From Sparassis latifolia (Eukaryota > Basidiomycota > Agaricomycetes > Polyporales > Sparassidaceae): 64,000 nt of DNA. The notes below the pieces were generated by a model. It saw nothing but the letters and a program-made list of their open reading frames with translations. It had not been told where the DNA came from and did no database searches. Both the position numbers and the translations under genes were made by a program. The first letter of the stretch is position 1. Every line of letters begins with the position of its first letter. This document shows, piece after piece, positions 11,350 to 23,270 of the stretch. Where the stretch lies: positions 4,030,001-4,094,000 of the forward strand of contig CM031556.1 of assembly GCA_018466975.1 (NCBI GenBank). Direction: 5' to 3'.

Positions 11350-14300
11350 ATGGCCATGCAGCAGGCCTATGCGCACACAAACAAAGGAACTTTGGTTCCG
11401 GGACAGATGATTGCTGTCAACAAATATACAGTGCAGGTTGAGCGCTACCTCAGCCAGGGTGCGCAGTGTTCGTTCATTGACCCGTATTCCGGTTGACCGT
11501 GTGTCATCCCAGGGGGTTTCGCACATGTATATCTCGTTAGGACTGCCACGCCGGTGTACAACACCACGCATCATGTGCTCAAGCGAATCGCCGTGCCGAA
11601 TGAAGCAATGCTCACCGAGGTGAAGAAGGAAGTGGATATCATGGTGCGTCATTGTCATTCTCAACACAATTCGTGCGTGTTTATTGATTTCTGTAGAGGA
11701 TACTCAAAGGTCATCCTAATATTGTCTTCCTCATAGATGCAGCTTGGCATCGCCTCCCTGACGGCAGTTTCGAGGTGTTCATCTTCATGGAGTATTGCGC
11801 TGGCGGTGGCATTATCGATATGATGAACCGTCGCCTGAGGGAGCGTCTCACAGAGCCTGAGATACTGACAATATTCGTTGACGTCTGCGAGGGTCTTGCA
11901 GCTATGCACGCGCTCAAACCACCGCTCCTCCATCGCGATCTCAAGGTCGAGAACATCCTTCAGTCCTCCGCGAGTTCGTACAAATTATGCGACTTCGGGA
12001 GCGCGACACCTGTGCAGAAGGTGCCTGCTAACTCTCAGGAGATCAGGATGCTTGAGGCTGATCTTAATCGGCATACTACGCTGCAATACCGCGCGCCCGA
12101 GATGGTGGACGTCTATCTCAGGCGACCGATCGACGAGAAGAGCGACGTATGGGCGCTTGGCGTATTGCTTTATAAATTATGCTACTATACGACCCCTTTT
12201 GAGGAGCATGGTCCCCTTGCTATTCTCAACGTTCAGTACAAGATACCTCCATACCCCGTGTACTCCGGCCAGATGAACGCATTGATAGGTGAGCACGGTA
12301 TCCTTAAACTTTCCGCGTGGTTAACGATGTTCCTTATTAGCCTCCATGCTCCGCGAATTTGGCACACAGCGCCCGTCCGTGTTCGAGATACTCAACCATG
12401 TCCATAAGCTCCGTGGTACGAAGTCGCGCTTCACGTACAACATTCCGTCCAGAGAGCAGCCATTGTCGCCTCGCTCTATGCAAGCCCCTCCCCTGCAGGC
12501 TATATCCCAGAACATTGCATCGCCCTCTCAACCGCATGCGAATGCCTTGGACGACCTTGTAACGTTCAAGTCTCAGCAACCCCTCCCACTGTCTCCAAGT
12601 AAGAACGCAGGGACTGAAGCGCGGGACAGAGTACTTGAAGCGATTGCACCTATGCGCCGGGGACGACCTCCGCCATCTGCCTCACCAGTCGTACCGACCC
12701 CGCCTGCCAGTCCGAAGAAAGGCAAGTTTGAGATGGACATGAAGTTCAGCGCAGAGGAGGATCGTGCATGGCGAGGTGTTCGCGGTCACAAGTCGGGCCT
12801 GGCGAACATGGGCATGACCAATGTGAACCTCAATGCGACTCCAGGCACTGATGCATGGGGATTGGAACCTCGGATCGCGTTGAAGAAGGCGCCAGAATTG
12901 GAGGCCTTTGACAACGATTTCTCTGGGTTCGGGAAGAGCTTTGGTGACTATTTCGAGCCTGCAGGGTCACCACCAGTGCCTCTTACTGCACAACCTGTGT
13001 CAATTCCCCAGCCTGCGCCATCGCCAAAACCACCATCTGCGTCGCCACAGACTAGCCGCTTTCAGCCAGCTCGGAGCACGAAGGACGCCTTCGAGGGACT
13101 CGGTCTTACCGCGCAGCTACCACCGCAGACGCTTGGAGAGGCACGCAAGAGCCGGACGGGGCTCGCAAGTTTTGGGCTTTCCTCTAGCTTGAGCGCCAAT
13201 CTACCCGCGACTCAGTATCTTGGCAGCGGGCCGGGGACGAGCAACACGTCGTATCGCCCGCCGAGCGCACACTCGCCCGTACCGTCGCCTTTCCTTCAGC
13301 AGCCACAGTCGCAGACGCTTTCACCAGATCCCCAACCTACACAATCCTGGCGCCAGCACGTGAGGGCTCCTTCGTCGTTCATGAGCCGAGGGCTCACACC
13401 GGAGGAGCGGTTCCCCTCAGTGGAAGACTTAGATCGGACGTTCGCGCCCCCACCGGCTGCGGTGTCCAGTGTAGGCGATAAGATCCCTATGGCGCATGCG
13501 CAGACGCAGCCCTCCGCTGCTAATTGGCAGCCATCGAGGGCGAGTGTTCCCGGACATGTCCGCGCGACTACAGATGCGCTACTGGGCGATTCTGGACTGA
13601 ACGTAACGAGAGCAGGCAAGGGCAGGTACGACGGCGTCCGCTCGCAGCACGTCACGGGCACTGCAATGCGCGAGTCGCGAATAGCTGCGCGGCAGTCGAT
13701 GCTGGGCCGCCCCGTCGAGCATAGCAGGCAGCCGGAGAGGGAGAGGGAAGCAGTCGCGCCCAGGAGCGGAGCAGGACTGACCAGCAGACCGTCGATCGCA
13801 CGTCGCGAGAAGAGCTCAGTGTCTGCGAAGACGTTGGACACCGCCGATCTTTCGTCTGTCCGCGGCGACCCCAGCCTAAGGCCCTCTACACCCACGCCAG
13901 TGCTCCCACCCCGCCCACAGCCCAGTCCACGCAAGGAGCCGCGTGACTGGCTCACAGGTGCCGACGACGATGAGCTGCCTCCACGCACTCCGGCGCAACA
14001 GTTCCAGCCTGTCCTGCGCGGTTCCCCGAGCAAGCGCGCATCGTTCATCGAGCGCAGTCCCATCGAGCTGGCAATGCCGCTTGAAGCGGAGAACGTGCCA
14101 GAGCCATCGTATCACCCTCGTCCTCGGAAGCAGAGCAAGCCGGAGAAGTCTGCTGGGGGAACTGCGAAGTGGGACTTGGAGAAGGAGGTGGAGGCTCAAA
14201 TGGAGAAGGACCGTGAGAGGGAGAGGGCGAGGACGAAAGAGCCCAAACTGTCAAGGTCGCCTCGGCGGCCGACCAAGGCCTCTGTCACGCGGACGGGCAC

Positions 14301-15853
14301 CGGTGGAAGTATTGGTGCTCTGGGATTGCAGCTTCCGCCAGTCGACACGAATGTTGCTGGTGGGGTGACGCCGTCGCCGAATGGCCTGACAGAGAACTGG
14401 AGTCCCGTGGCGCCCTCCCAAAACCGCTTTCGAAGGCATCACTATCCTCGTCGAGTGAAGAGGGACCGGAGGATATCAACGGCTTCGTGCCGAGGGGCGG
14501 TTCTCCAGAGAAAACAGAAGAAATGAGGAAGGTCCATGAGGAAAGGCTAACAGGACCAAGCCGACGCAGACCGAAGAGCAAGGGTCGGCAGAGCTCGGTG
14601 CACGACTTGGTGGACCTTTGGGGTGGCGGCGTCGCTGGGGAGAAAGAGGAGGACCAGGAGAATACCAGTGGTTCTACTTCAAGGCAAACCGACAAGCCCA
14701 AATCGGTGATCATGCCCGCGGCCGCTGCAAAGCCGCCTTTCCTTGCCAAACCACGGTCAGAGTCGCCTCAGCCACTGGTGGACACGACAACTGCTCTGGG
14801 CCGTATTCATCTACCTAAATCGACGAGCCCACATCGCCGCCAACCCTCTGCGCTACCCGTCAGCTTCGCGCTCGCCGCACCGGTTTCAGCACCAATGGCA
14901 GGTCGCTCCCGCCCACAGTCCATGTTCCTCACCTCACCTTCAAAGTCACTCGCCTCACCTTCCAAGCCACTCGCCTCACCTTCCAAGCCACTAACCTCAC
15001 CTTTCAAGCCCTTTGCTTCACCTTCCAAGCCATCGTTAGTGGAAGGCGTTGCTTCCTCTTCCTCCTCTGCGCAGCAGACACTCTCTCCACCTGCAACGCC
15101 CAGTGCCAAACGCTCCATGAGACGGAGTTCGATATCGGATATGGTACAGCTCTACGAGGCCATAGGCAGCAACCAGACACGCGGAACCAGTGCAGGCACA
15201 GGTCCTCCTGCCCTACTGTTGCGTCGGGGCCGCCAAATGTCAACGTCGCGACGAAGCCAGTTGCGAATGATACTGGCTCGACGATACCTTCACCTTCCGC
15301 TGCAGCTACTCGCTTCCCCAAGATCTCATCAGATACTTCTCCAGTAATCTCTAAGGTCAACCTGGCTGTCCCAGATATCTCTGGCGGTATTGGTGCAGGA
15401 CGGGAAGCCGTGAGAAGCAGACCTTCGCCAACGGGGTTGCCCTCGCGTACTTCCCCTACCTGGCATTTGGAGACTCCCTATATGAAATCAGAAACCTCCA
15501 ACACAGGTACACGCTCAGAGGCAGTCAACGGTTTGCCGTCAAGGAGGTCTTCTCTGCAGTTTCCCAGACCACTTGCAGAAGAGCCTTCTGCTACTAGCGT
15601 GGAACCGCCGCTGGCTTCACCCTTCCCTGAGCGGAAAGCGACAATACCAACTGCCACGGAGAATGTGGTGTCACCCGGCCTGCGTTCACCCTCTCCGGAA
15701 CGACCATACCAGGGTGTGTCGAAGCTCATTGATCGCTGGAACCGTGCTGTGGATGATACCTCTGGAGCGAATGCCAGCGGACCGAGACGCGGAGGCTTTC
15801 CTGCACGGCGCGCGGGCGTTGTAGGAGGAGACTCGAGTAGGGGAGGATCATGA
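11350..15853 (+). CDS. Ark1/Prk1-type (NAK family) Ser/Thr kinase with long proline/serine-rich tail
   Basis: Exons 11350-11458, 11513-11643, 11697-12288 and 12341 to the stop at 15853. The kinase domain spans about residues 25-305. It has a glycine loop (GGFAHVYLV), the VLKRI lysine, the catalytic loop LLHRDLKVEN, LCDFGSA and YRAPEMVDVY, which is the NAK/Ark1/AAK1 signature. Family members phosphorylate clathrin and actin-patch adaptors and control endocytosis. The long tail is low-complexity with many SP/TP sites and ends in a conserved-looking stretch (QGVSKLIDRWNRAVDDT). Two frame breaks lie in the tail. Each is repaired by one added base in a homopolymer: AAAA at 14420-14423, and CCC at 15211-15213. 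Short introns could also bridge them, but the flanking protein reads more naturally with single-base indels. The corrected length is about 1448 aa. Confidence 0.88.
14930..15031 (+). repeat. 21 bp tandem repeat in the kinase tail
   Basis: About five copies of a 21 bp unit encode the seven-residue repeat SPSKPLA (variants SPSKSLA, SPFKPFA). Each copy places a Ser-Pro next to a Lys. Confidence 0.85.
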
Positions 15854-16025
15854 GTACGATGATTTATGCAGTTACAATTGACATCTGTTAGTATTCTGTA
15901 CGGAAATGACTGTGTATATAGGAAAGACAGGATGTACGGTGCGGCGACGCGCATCATGACGGGTGTCGGCGTGGAGGGCCTGCTCTTCACTTGGATATAA
16001 CTAACTACGCCGCGCAATTTCGCAG

Positions 16026-16983
16026 TTATGGTCGACCCAACAGCTCTCGCGCGACGTCTTTGCCCTTGCCCAGCTGCCAGGCATCACCGTCGTCCGGGTA
16101 GGCATTCCACTTGACGATATCTGTGTCGCCAGACAAACCAAGCTGCATGGCAGCCACGTCGGCACGTGCAATGTTCGACTCGGAGGGATGGATGAATATG
16201 CTCTCGGGTTTAGACTTGGAGCGGGGCCGGCCTGTCGTATTTACTGGAGGAGGGTAAGATTCGCGCCGTGTCGGCGGCTCGTAGCAGTCAGAGAGAAGCA
16301 GCTCCTTCACATCCTCGGGGCTATGTGTGTCATTCAGCTGAATTGGGCGGTATGCAAGAATCTGGATGCGTACTCGGGGGAATGGGCAGCAGGCGTGTTC
16401 AGATACTCGATAACGAACTGACCAGCTGATAGAGAGGTGGCCTGTATACGACAGCAACTGTTGGTGAGCACTCGCAGGTGAGAACCGCAGAAAATCTTAC
16501 TGTAATTATAATTAGACTGGTGAGACGCACGAAGTCGAGTCAGTCTGAGCAATACACGCCGGGTCCGGGTCCTTACCCAAGGTTGAACGTCATTGCAATA
16601 AGCATGTACAACCTACACGACAATCGTGAGACTGAGTGTAGACGTAACGTCAGGAAATGCACACACAATCTGTCAAAGGTGACCACCCAGTACAAGCATG
16701 TACGCCATACGAGAATACGGAGGCGCGAGCCTGAGCGGCGCGATCGTGACGGATCCCAGCGGTTCGATAGGCCATACGTCAAGAGTCTGAGGAAGCACAA
16801 TAACCACCGCGTATTAGCGTTTAGGGTAAGTACGACATACCGCTCGGTGAGACATATGAACACTGTGAGGATTGATGCAAGTATGAACGTCCAGGCAGAA
16901 TCGAGCTGCAGATGTCGGAAGAGGACATGTTCGCCGAGGAGAGAGAGGTGGAGATGGTTCTCCCAGGCGTCCGACATCTTCAT
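16026..16983 (-). CDS. Ctr-family copper transporter
   Basis: Exons 16983-16841, 16786-16667, 16612-16577, 16516-16501 and 16441 downward, with a further 53 bp GTACGC...CACATAG intron starting at about 16374. They give a protein of roughly 210 aa. Three membrane segments are visible: LDSAWTFILASILTVFICL, then TCLYWVVTFDRLLYMLIAM, then a third continuing through TFNLGLIIIT. The third carries the crowded small residues typical of Ctr TM3. A cytosolic tail with basic and Ser-rich stretches ends DVARELLGRP. Family role: trimeric Cu(I) uptake at the plasma membrane or vacuole. The extracellular N-terminus is short (MKMSDAWENH) and lacks the Mets-rich repeats of high-affinity Ctr proteins, so a vacuolar or low-affinity type is possible. 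The fourth exon is only 16 bp. Confidence 0.88.
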
Positions 16984-17957
16984 GACAGACAGTTGGCGAG
17001 ACAATATAAAGACTTGAAGTTATTTCGGACGTGACCAGCAACCAGTGAACTTGGATAAAGGAGAGAATGAACAAGAAAGATGGTGTGGCCCAGGAGATTG
17101 CAACTAGTATTCCGCTGCTGGTTCAACTTCACGGTGGAGTTGATCTCGAGCTCGCGTGAAAGTGATCTAGCCGCCGGTTACCGTACGCGTTGCGACGCCA
17201 TTGACATGCGCAGGTCTGTTATCCATCTCTGAAACAACATACGGTTGAGTTGTCCACCTGTCTTGTCATGCTCTGAGGAAAAAACGCAAGTGTTTACGGG
17301 AAGAGTGGCACCAAGCCGGGTCTAGTAGCGCTGGAGGATTGCCAGACTGTGACTCGGACGAGCCAGCACCATAGCCGGATGCATTTCTAGCACTTATACA
17401 TTCTTGTTTTCGATCGTAATGACCTTGCTTATATATTCGGTGAGTAGGATTCGCAAAAAAAGCAGCAGTCGCAAGGCCCAAGACAGAGATCTACAACTAA
17501 TATTTCTATGGTAGAGCCAGGCATTGGCGTGTAACGTCGAAAAGTTGCTAATCACCTCCGTTTCTTTTGTCTACCGGTCGACCAATGGTACCACGCACGA
17601 TGTATAGAGATAGCCAGTCACCGCGTTCTCCTGCCATAACCTTAATGGACTGGGACGTGCAGAACCCTGCAATGCCATATCCACTTAAACAAAAGGCCCA
17701 CAGGCCCACGACATGATCTGGTGCCAAATGCACAATACATTTGTTGTGTGCTATGCAAAATAGAGATTGTAATATGACCCTCAAATGTAAGTTCGAACAG
17801 TGTCGGTCCAATTTCTTGGAAGAGACTGATTGCCGTGAGAGCAGGCACGAGGGTCCGAGCTTCTAGGCGGGATGATTTATATGTGCCACAAAATAGAAAA
17901 ATCAGCAGGAAAGGGTGAGCGTTGCAATCTCTCCTCCCTAAGCGCATTTCCTTAGAC
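16984..17957. other. Intergenic region, no gene seen
   Basis: Nearly 1 kb upstream of the copper transporter. Frames on both strands are short, with no splice continuity or recognisable domain. It includes the transporter promoter. Confidence 0.5.
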
Positions 17958-18564
17958 ATGTCTTCTACCATCCCATTCTTCCGGCCCGATTCGCCTGGCC
18001 GTCAAAGTCGGCTGGTATGGCCTTGGACCGACGGGCTTCTTCATGGCCCGAAACCTGGTCAAGCCTGGTCAAGCACCACGGGTCGCTAATCGGTGCATCG
18101 CCACAGCTCGTGTATAGCGAGCACTACCTGAGAAAAGGAAATCTTCGTCAAGATGAGTACTGTCTACCCGTCCGTCTCAGGTGCGTTATCCGCATGTCTT
18201 CCCAAGTGTCCGGGCTTGACCGTTCCCGCTGGTGAAATCGAGGCGCCGATAACCCATATTCCTCTCACGAATTTTGCCACTTGCCCTATTTTTGGCCCTA
18301 TTTTTGGTCCACCCCCCGCCGCCGATAGCGCCACACTCGTGTGTGCACTGGCTGGAGAGCATAGCTTTAAGAAGGAGATGGCCCACTCAACTTGACGTAG
18401 GTCGCCGCCCGCCACAATCTCTTAACCTCCCGAGCCCAGCAATCTGCGCATAAACTCCGAAGCGAGCCGATGTCTGACATCTTCGACTGGAGCTCTCTCG
18501 CCGGCGGTCCTCGCGTCGCCGCCGGTTCCGTACTGTTCGATAGCAGCAAGGTCCGCCCGTTCTG
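17958..18564 (+). pseudogene. Decayed, internally deleted copy of the 3-hydroxyisobutyrate dehydrogenase-like gene
   Basis: Short blocks in shifting frames match the intact gene at 9394-10788 in order. MSSTIPFFRPDSPG matches the N-terminus. VGWYGLGPTGFFMARNLVK matches the Rossmann motif. GSLIGASPQLVYSEH follows, then KIFVKMSTVYPSVSG. An intron relic sits at the same place as intron 2 of the intact gene. IPLTNFATCPIFG is followed by a 15 bp direct duplication and ALAGEHSFKKEM. Finally LLTSRAQQSAHKLRSE and FDWSSLAGGPRVAAG match the C-terminus. The dimerisation segment (LIGNSMILGTLEILAEAF through the middle exons) and part of the Rossmann domain are missing. The retained intron position argues for DNA-level duplication rather than retroposition. 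Confidence 0.9.
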
Positions 18565-19719
18565 ATGGTCTCTCTATACGCTAATCTAACCGCCAACAAA
18601 CCAAACAGAATTCAAAGGTTGTCAAGCCTGAGGAATAACTCGGAATGAATTTGAACTTAGGACATCTCCTGAGAAATAGACCTCCTGGATTTGTCTCAAA
18701 TGCCTGACCTGCTTCTCCAATCCTGTATTTTGTGGAGGGTACGCTTTAGGAAAGAGATGACGGACAAAGCGTCAGGCCTTTCCACTCGATAATAATGATT
18801 CTAGATCTATTGATCGAGATATACGCACCCCCCTTTTGGTAACCGTAGAGTTCACCTATTGAACGAGTGCGTTGTCCTTGGACGTCGAGTGCTCGTCAAA
18901 GAGCCTCGAAAGAATATTCCATTCGCCCTCACAGATAATCCAGAAAAATCGAGTTGGCACCGCAGGATATAGATGCATTGGACCAGTGAGCTTCGCAGAA
19001 TATTTGCTTTTTCACCTGAGTCATAGGCTAACAGCGCACAATCTCGCGCTACATAGTGCAAGAAGACAGTTCGTTTCGCAGCTGTTTGCAAAACTATAGG
19101 CCCCAGAAAAAATTCAGGCAATAAGTTGGAAAGTTTGGAACGATCTCGCCGCCAAAGTCCGCACACCTCTCTCCGAACACTCAGAGAGTGAGAGCTCACC
19201 AATCTTTATATTATTTTGCGATCCAATGCGCTTTCTCATCAGGGGACTATAGTAGGTTTGAGAACAGCTCATGGATATGGCTAATGTGGCGATACTTGTT
19301 CTTGAGGATCTGGGCATGAATATTGACATGCACATCCTCAGCCTGTTCCTCAAGAGTCTCTTCACCGAAGCTCCGACTCGTGAGTAGGGAGAACGTCAAA
19401 CTCCCGGCTCAAAAGACGAAGAAATACATCAGTTGTTCTGGAATTGAGCGTATAATTCGAGAAATAATATATTGCTATCAGAGCGCCGGGAAAGCGGAAT
19501 GTAGGCGTACAAATGCAAAATGCAACGATGCTGTATGGATCAAATCTGATATGCTGCTGCAAATACTATGCTAGGGCGATAGGTCATCAATCGAGTCGTA
19601 TATGCGTGAGACGTTGCTGGGTTTTGTGATTTTTATGTCGTAAGCCATGAAAACTAAAGACTGCTTCACATCAGTGCTTATAGCAAATCAGGTGCAAAGA
19701 TTCTCACCATACACTGTGA
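18565..19719. other. Intergenic region, no gene seen
   Basis: About 1.15 kb of AT-richer sequence. Only short unsupported frames are present on both strands. Confidence 0.5.
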
Positions 19720-21051
19720 CTATCTCACAACAACCACACCGTCGCTCTTCGTTGGCCGATGCCGCGTGCTCCGCTTCTCCTCTCCGGATCCCAACGACAA
19801 CCCAAGCGCGTTCACCTGCTTCACTGGAGGGACGAAACCCGATACTAATGATGTACCGCGCATACGCTGTTCTTCAAGCTCCTCCGCGCGCAGGCGCTCA
19901 TAGTTCCGCGAACCCGAATCCAAACTCCCCTTGCGCGGTGACGACGAGCACGACGCTGATCGCCGCGACTTTACTTCTACTGGGCTCGGCATCGCCGCGA
20001 AATACGGCGCACCGTACGGTTGCGTACGTGGGACACCTTCCCTCTCGCGCGGTGTCCGTGGGCGCGGGCTCTGGAGGATGCTCGTCTGGATGTTAAGGTT
20101 GATATTGAGGTACGCGGGGAGCGAGAGTCGTTTTGATGATGATCGCCGTGGAGGGGATGCAGGTATGGAAGCCTCCGAATTTACTTCGGGGTGCTCCTTT
20201 GCTGTTGCTGTGAGTGCTACACGTTAGTACATTCATTGTGAGGATTTGGGACAATACTCACGCAATACGGATACGGTCTTGGAGCGCAGAGGCTTCAGTC
20301 GGAACGGGTTGACGAACGTAGTACGATACGACTCCCCCGGCGGGTTCTGTGTATTCCTCTGCGCCTGCTCGGCAAGCTTCTGCGTCGCTGTCGACGATCC
20401 AGGATCCGAGCCTGCGCGCTGCTTATCTGCTGCTGGCGGTCTGCGAGACTTGCGAAACATGTTCATGTTTACAGAGGTCGGAAGTCGCAGTGGCATTTGG
20501 GGTCGACGCGGAGAGACAGACAGTGACGACGCGGGAGAGGACTCTGCACGACTGCACGAGACGCCGGCTTTCTTGCTCTCGGTGGTGCGCGGGAGCGGTG
20601 GCGACAAGCGTGACGGCGACGATCGCGAGACCAGTGTCGACGAGCTAACAGAGCGGGTGGGAGATGATGGAGCGCATAGTGTCCGGTCTGAGAGAGCGCG
20701 GGAGGGTGCAGGCCCAGACTCGCGCGGGGATGGGGCATCGGAGAAGGAGACGTGCTGACATTCATCCGCGGTGCGTGCCCGCTGCTCGACGTAGGCTTGC
20801 ATATGCGTCGCTGTGGCAGCCTTGTTAATTTGTGCACGCAAGGCCTCTTGCGAGAGGACAGGAGCCTTCAGCTTTAACACGCCCAAGAGGTAATCGACTG
20901 CAAACATCAGGATACTCTGTGCCACATGAGCTACCGTACCATTAGCAAGTTTGACACTCACCAGGGCGAACCAGGTGGAACTGAGCAGGAAGAGTGCTAC
21001 AGCCACCAGTGGGTGTGACGAACTCGGCGAGGCGATTCCGTTCATTATCAT
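19720..21051 (-). CDS. Unrecognised protein with N-terminal hydrophobic segments and Ser/Arg-rich body
   Basis: Exons 21051-20262 and 20216-19720 join in frame to 428 aa. The ATG at 21051 (MIMNGIASPSSS) is the first in the frame. Two hydrophobic stretches follow: VAVALFLLSSTWFALVSV (about residues 14-31) and QSILMFAVDYLLGVLKL (about 42-58). These suggest membrane anchoring. A short amphipathic segment (QEALRAQINKAATATHMQ) comes next. The remainder is Ser/Pro/Arg-rich and probably disordered, with a near-terminal charged helix (RNYERLRAEELEEQRMR). I do not recognise a family. The length of the two consistent frames and the clean intron support a real gene. Confidence 0.7.
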
Positions 21052-23270
21052 TGAGTTCTTGTTGGTGCAGAGAGGAAACCGCTGGTATATATGTGTTGTC
21101 GGATCTCGGAGACGGAAGATGGATGTCGGGAAGGAGACAGATTGGGCTGCACCGCTCACCGTCAGCCGCTCAGAGAGCGGATGTGTTGTGAAGGCGCGCC
21201 ACCAGTCTAAGTTGCAATGGCCTCTTTAGAGGCACATTTTGTGCGGATAAAAAAGAACGAATGTCGGGCCACAGAACAGCTACACGCCCGAGGCGCACAA
21301 TAGTGCGGGAGAAGAGAATAAAAGACAAGAATCTGACCATCGTCTGACCACGCCGAATTTACGGGCGTCTCCGGTGAGGTAATCACTCTGACGTCCCCGC
21401 CGTCTCAAATTTCAGGCCGCACGGTAAGAGATGTGCATGCATACGGCCAAAATGCAAGGCTACAGCAGAGGTGCCCCAGTGAGAAAAGGCGGAAGAAAAC
21501 AGGCAATGACGCTTCGGGTGCGGAACCCTTGGCAGCGCCAATCCGCCAAGGGTTGGACACGCGAGTGCCACGTGCCCACGTGCGGAAATTTCTTCTAGCA
21601 GTCGAAGGCAAGTCGAAGGATGATAAGTGTCAAAATTTCAATATTCAACCTTACTGTAGGATATCTGCCTTATTCAGAGGACTGTTCGACATGTGCTTGG
21701 GTCGAAGATCCTATTCGTGGAGGCAGAGTGAGAGTGAGAGTTATGGAGGTCACGGAATCAAATCTTACGTCATCCACCACGAGGCTACTGACCCCACCAA
21801 GTTCAACCGTGACGGACATGTTAGCTTCCAGACTGAAAAAGCTGGATAAGGTTGCAACCTCATTCAAACAAAAGATCAACCAACAGACAGTAATTTAGAA
21901 ATTTCTTGCTGTTTCTCTGCCGGTGACGCTATCGTCATATCACCAGGTCCTACTGGCAAACTTGTGTTGCCAGTGCGCAGTCCAACCGTTCACGAAGATA
22001 TATTAGCCATGTCCTATATATACTATCAGCGGCCCACTAATGCAACTTCTGCACAGTTCTGCCACCCATTTGTCCACCCATTGCTGGAACCTCAGGCTCT
22101 CGGACTTTTTGTAGATCGAAAGTTTCATGTCAAAGCTTATTTCCACAATTGTTTTGAAGCAAATGAGCCAACATTTGAGGGTAGTTGAGAGCAAATAATC
22201 ATCGAGATGCAATTGCAATTTCAGTTTCTCCAACGGGGCAGCCGGCTTGTCAAATATTCTGGGCAGCTCTCCAGCGATTCTCGTCTCCCGAATTCCATAC
22301 TCCCAGAATTCTGTACCGGAGAAATTGATAGCGCATCCAATTACTGGAGAAAGCACTACTGAAAATTTCCCGGAGAGATTTGGTCAAAGGGGGTGTCTAC
22401 CGAAGCTGAACTAGCTTTGCAATCTGGTCTGATGAGCATTGATTCACCTCTTTCCTGTTGCCCATGGTCATTATCAAAATTCATAGTCATGTTCTGCAAG
22501 TCAATGGGTATTCACGACGATTTATTTACCATTTTGGGGAAGGAGGTGACACAGTTAGTGTAGCTGCATTACTGTACTGGTTACATTGGGCCACTCAAAG
22601 TAAGTCAGTAAACATCACTAAAATGCACGGGCAGCGTATTCAGACATCGTCGGATGCTTCACTATGCAAACACCGCGGCCGGAATGGTAGGTGCTTATGG
22701 GGGTATGAGACGAGATTTCGTGATAGAAGATTCGCGAATCGCCACCTGAATTGGAGCGTGGATTCTGCTTCCCACTGGCATCCATGCATACGTATTACGG
22801 TGTCTATCAGACGAATTCGAAGTAGTAGTAGTTCGATCATCATCGGCGCCACCACACGCCTCGCACCATGGAGACTTGGAGTGAACGCCACTGCTCCGTT
22901 ATCAATGTGCCATCTATCCAATCTATTCTAAGTCCATCATTAGGTAGCTCCCAAACAAAAGTACAGTACTGCGCAGGGGGACAAGCGCACTTGCGGTAAG
23001 TACTGTAGCAAAGGACGGTGAAGTAAGGCTAGTTAGGTTTGATAAATACGTACTCGTCTTGGTCGCGCATGCAAAACCAAGAGTCTATCAGTAAGCGTAT
23101 GTTTAAGTATAAAGTCTATGGGATTCTTGGACCAGACCGGAGGGGATCGTCGTAGAGGGACTGGTATCTACGGTCGTCGAGAAACGTGCTTCGACGTGGA
23201 GTCTATGGTTCAGGGTAGGGAGTGCTCTAACATAGTCTATGCCGCGGTGCGTGATCAGCGTGCGTTCAGG
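21052..23270. other. Gene-poor stretch, no supported gene
   Basis: About 2.2 kb with interrupted frames only. The longest plus-strand frame (21433-21849) has no domain. Sequence composition is lower in GC than the flanking genes, consistent with decayed repeats, but I found no terminal repeats or transposase motifs. Confidence 0.5.

Noticed and set aside
12841..14063. Long minus-strand frame (13296-14063) and other frames opposite the NAK kinase tail
   Set aside because: They are antisense shadows of a GC-rich low-complexity exon, with no start, splice or domain support.
16026..16457. Frame break in the copper transporter near the G5 run at 16376
   Set aside because: It first looked like a homopolymer indel, but a normal 53 bp intron (GTACGC...CACATAG) restores the frame exactly.
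20246..20837. Plus-strand frames of 170 and 99 residues opposite the 19720-21051 gene
   Set aside because: They are shadows of the Ser/Arg-rich exon; the minus frame has the hydrophobic segments and a clean intron.
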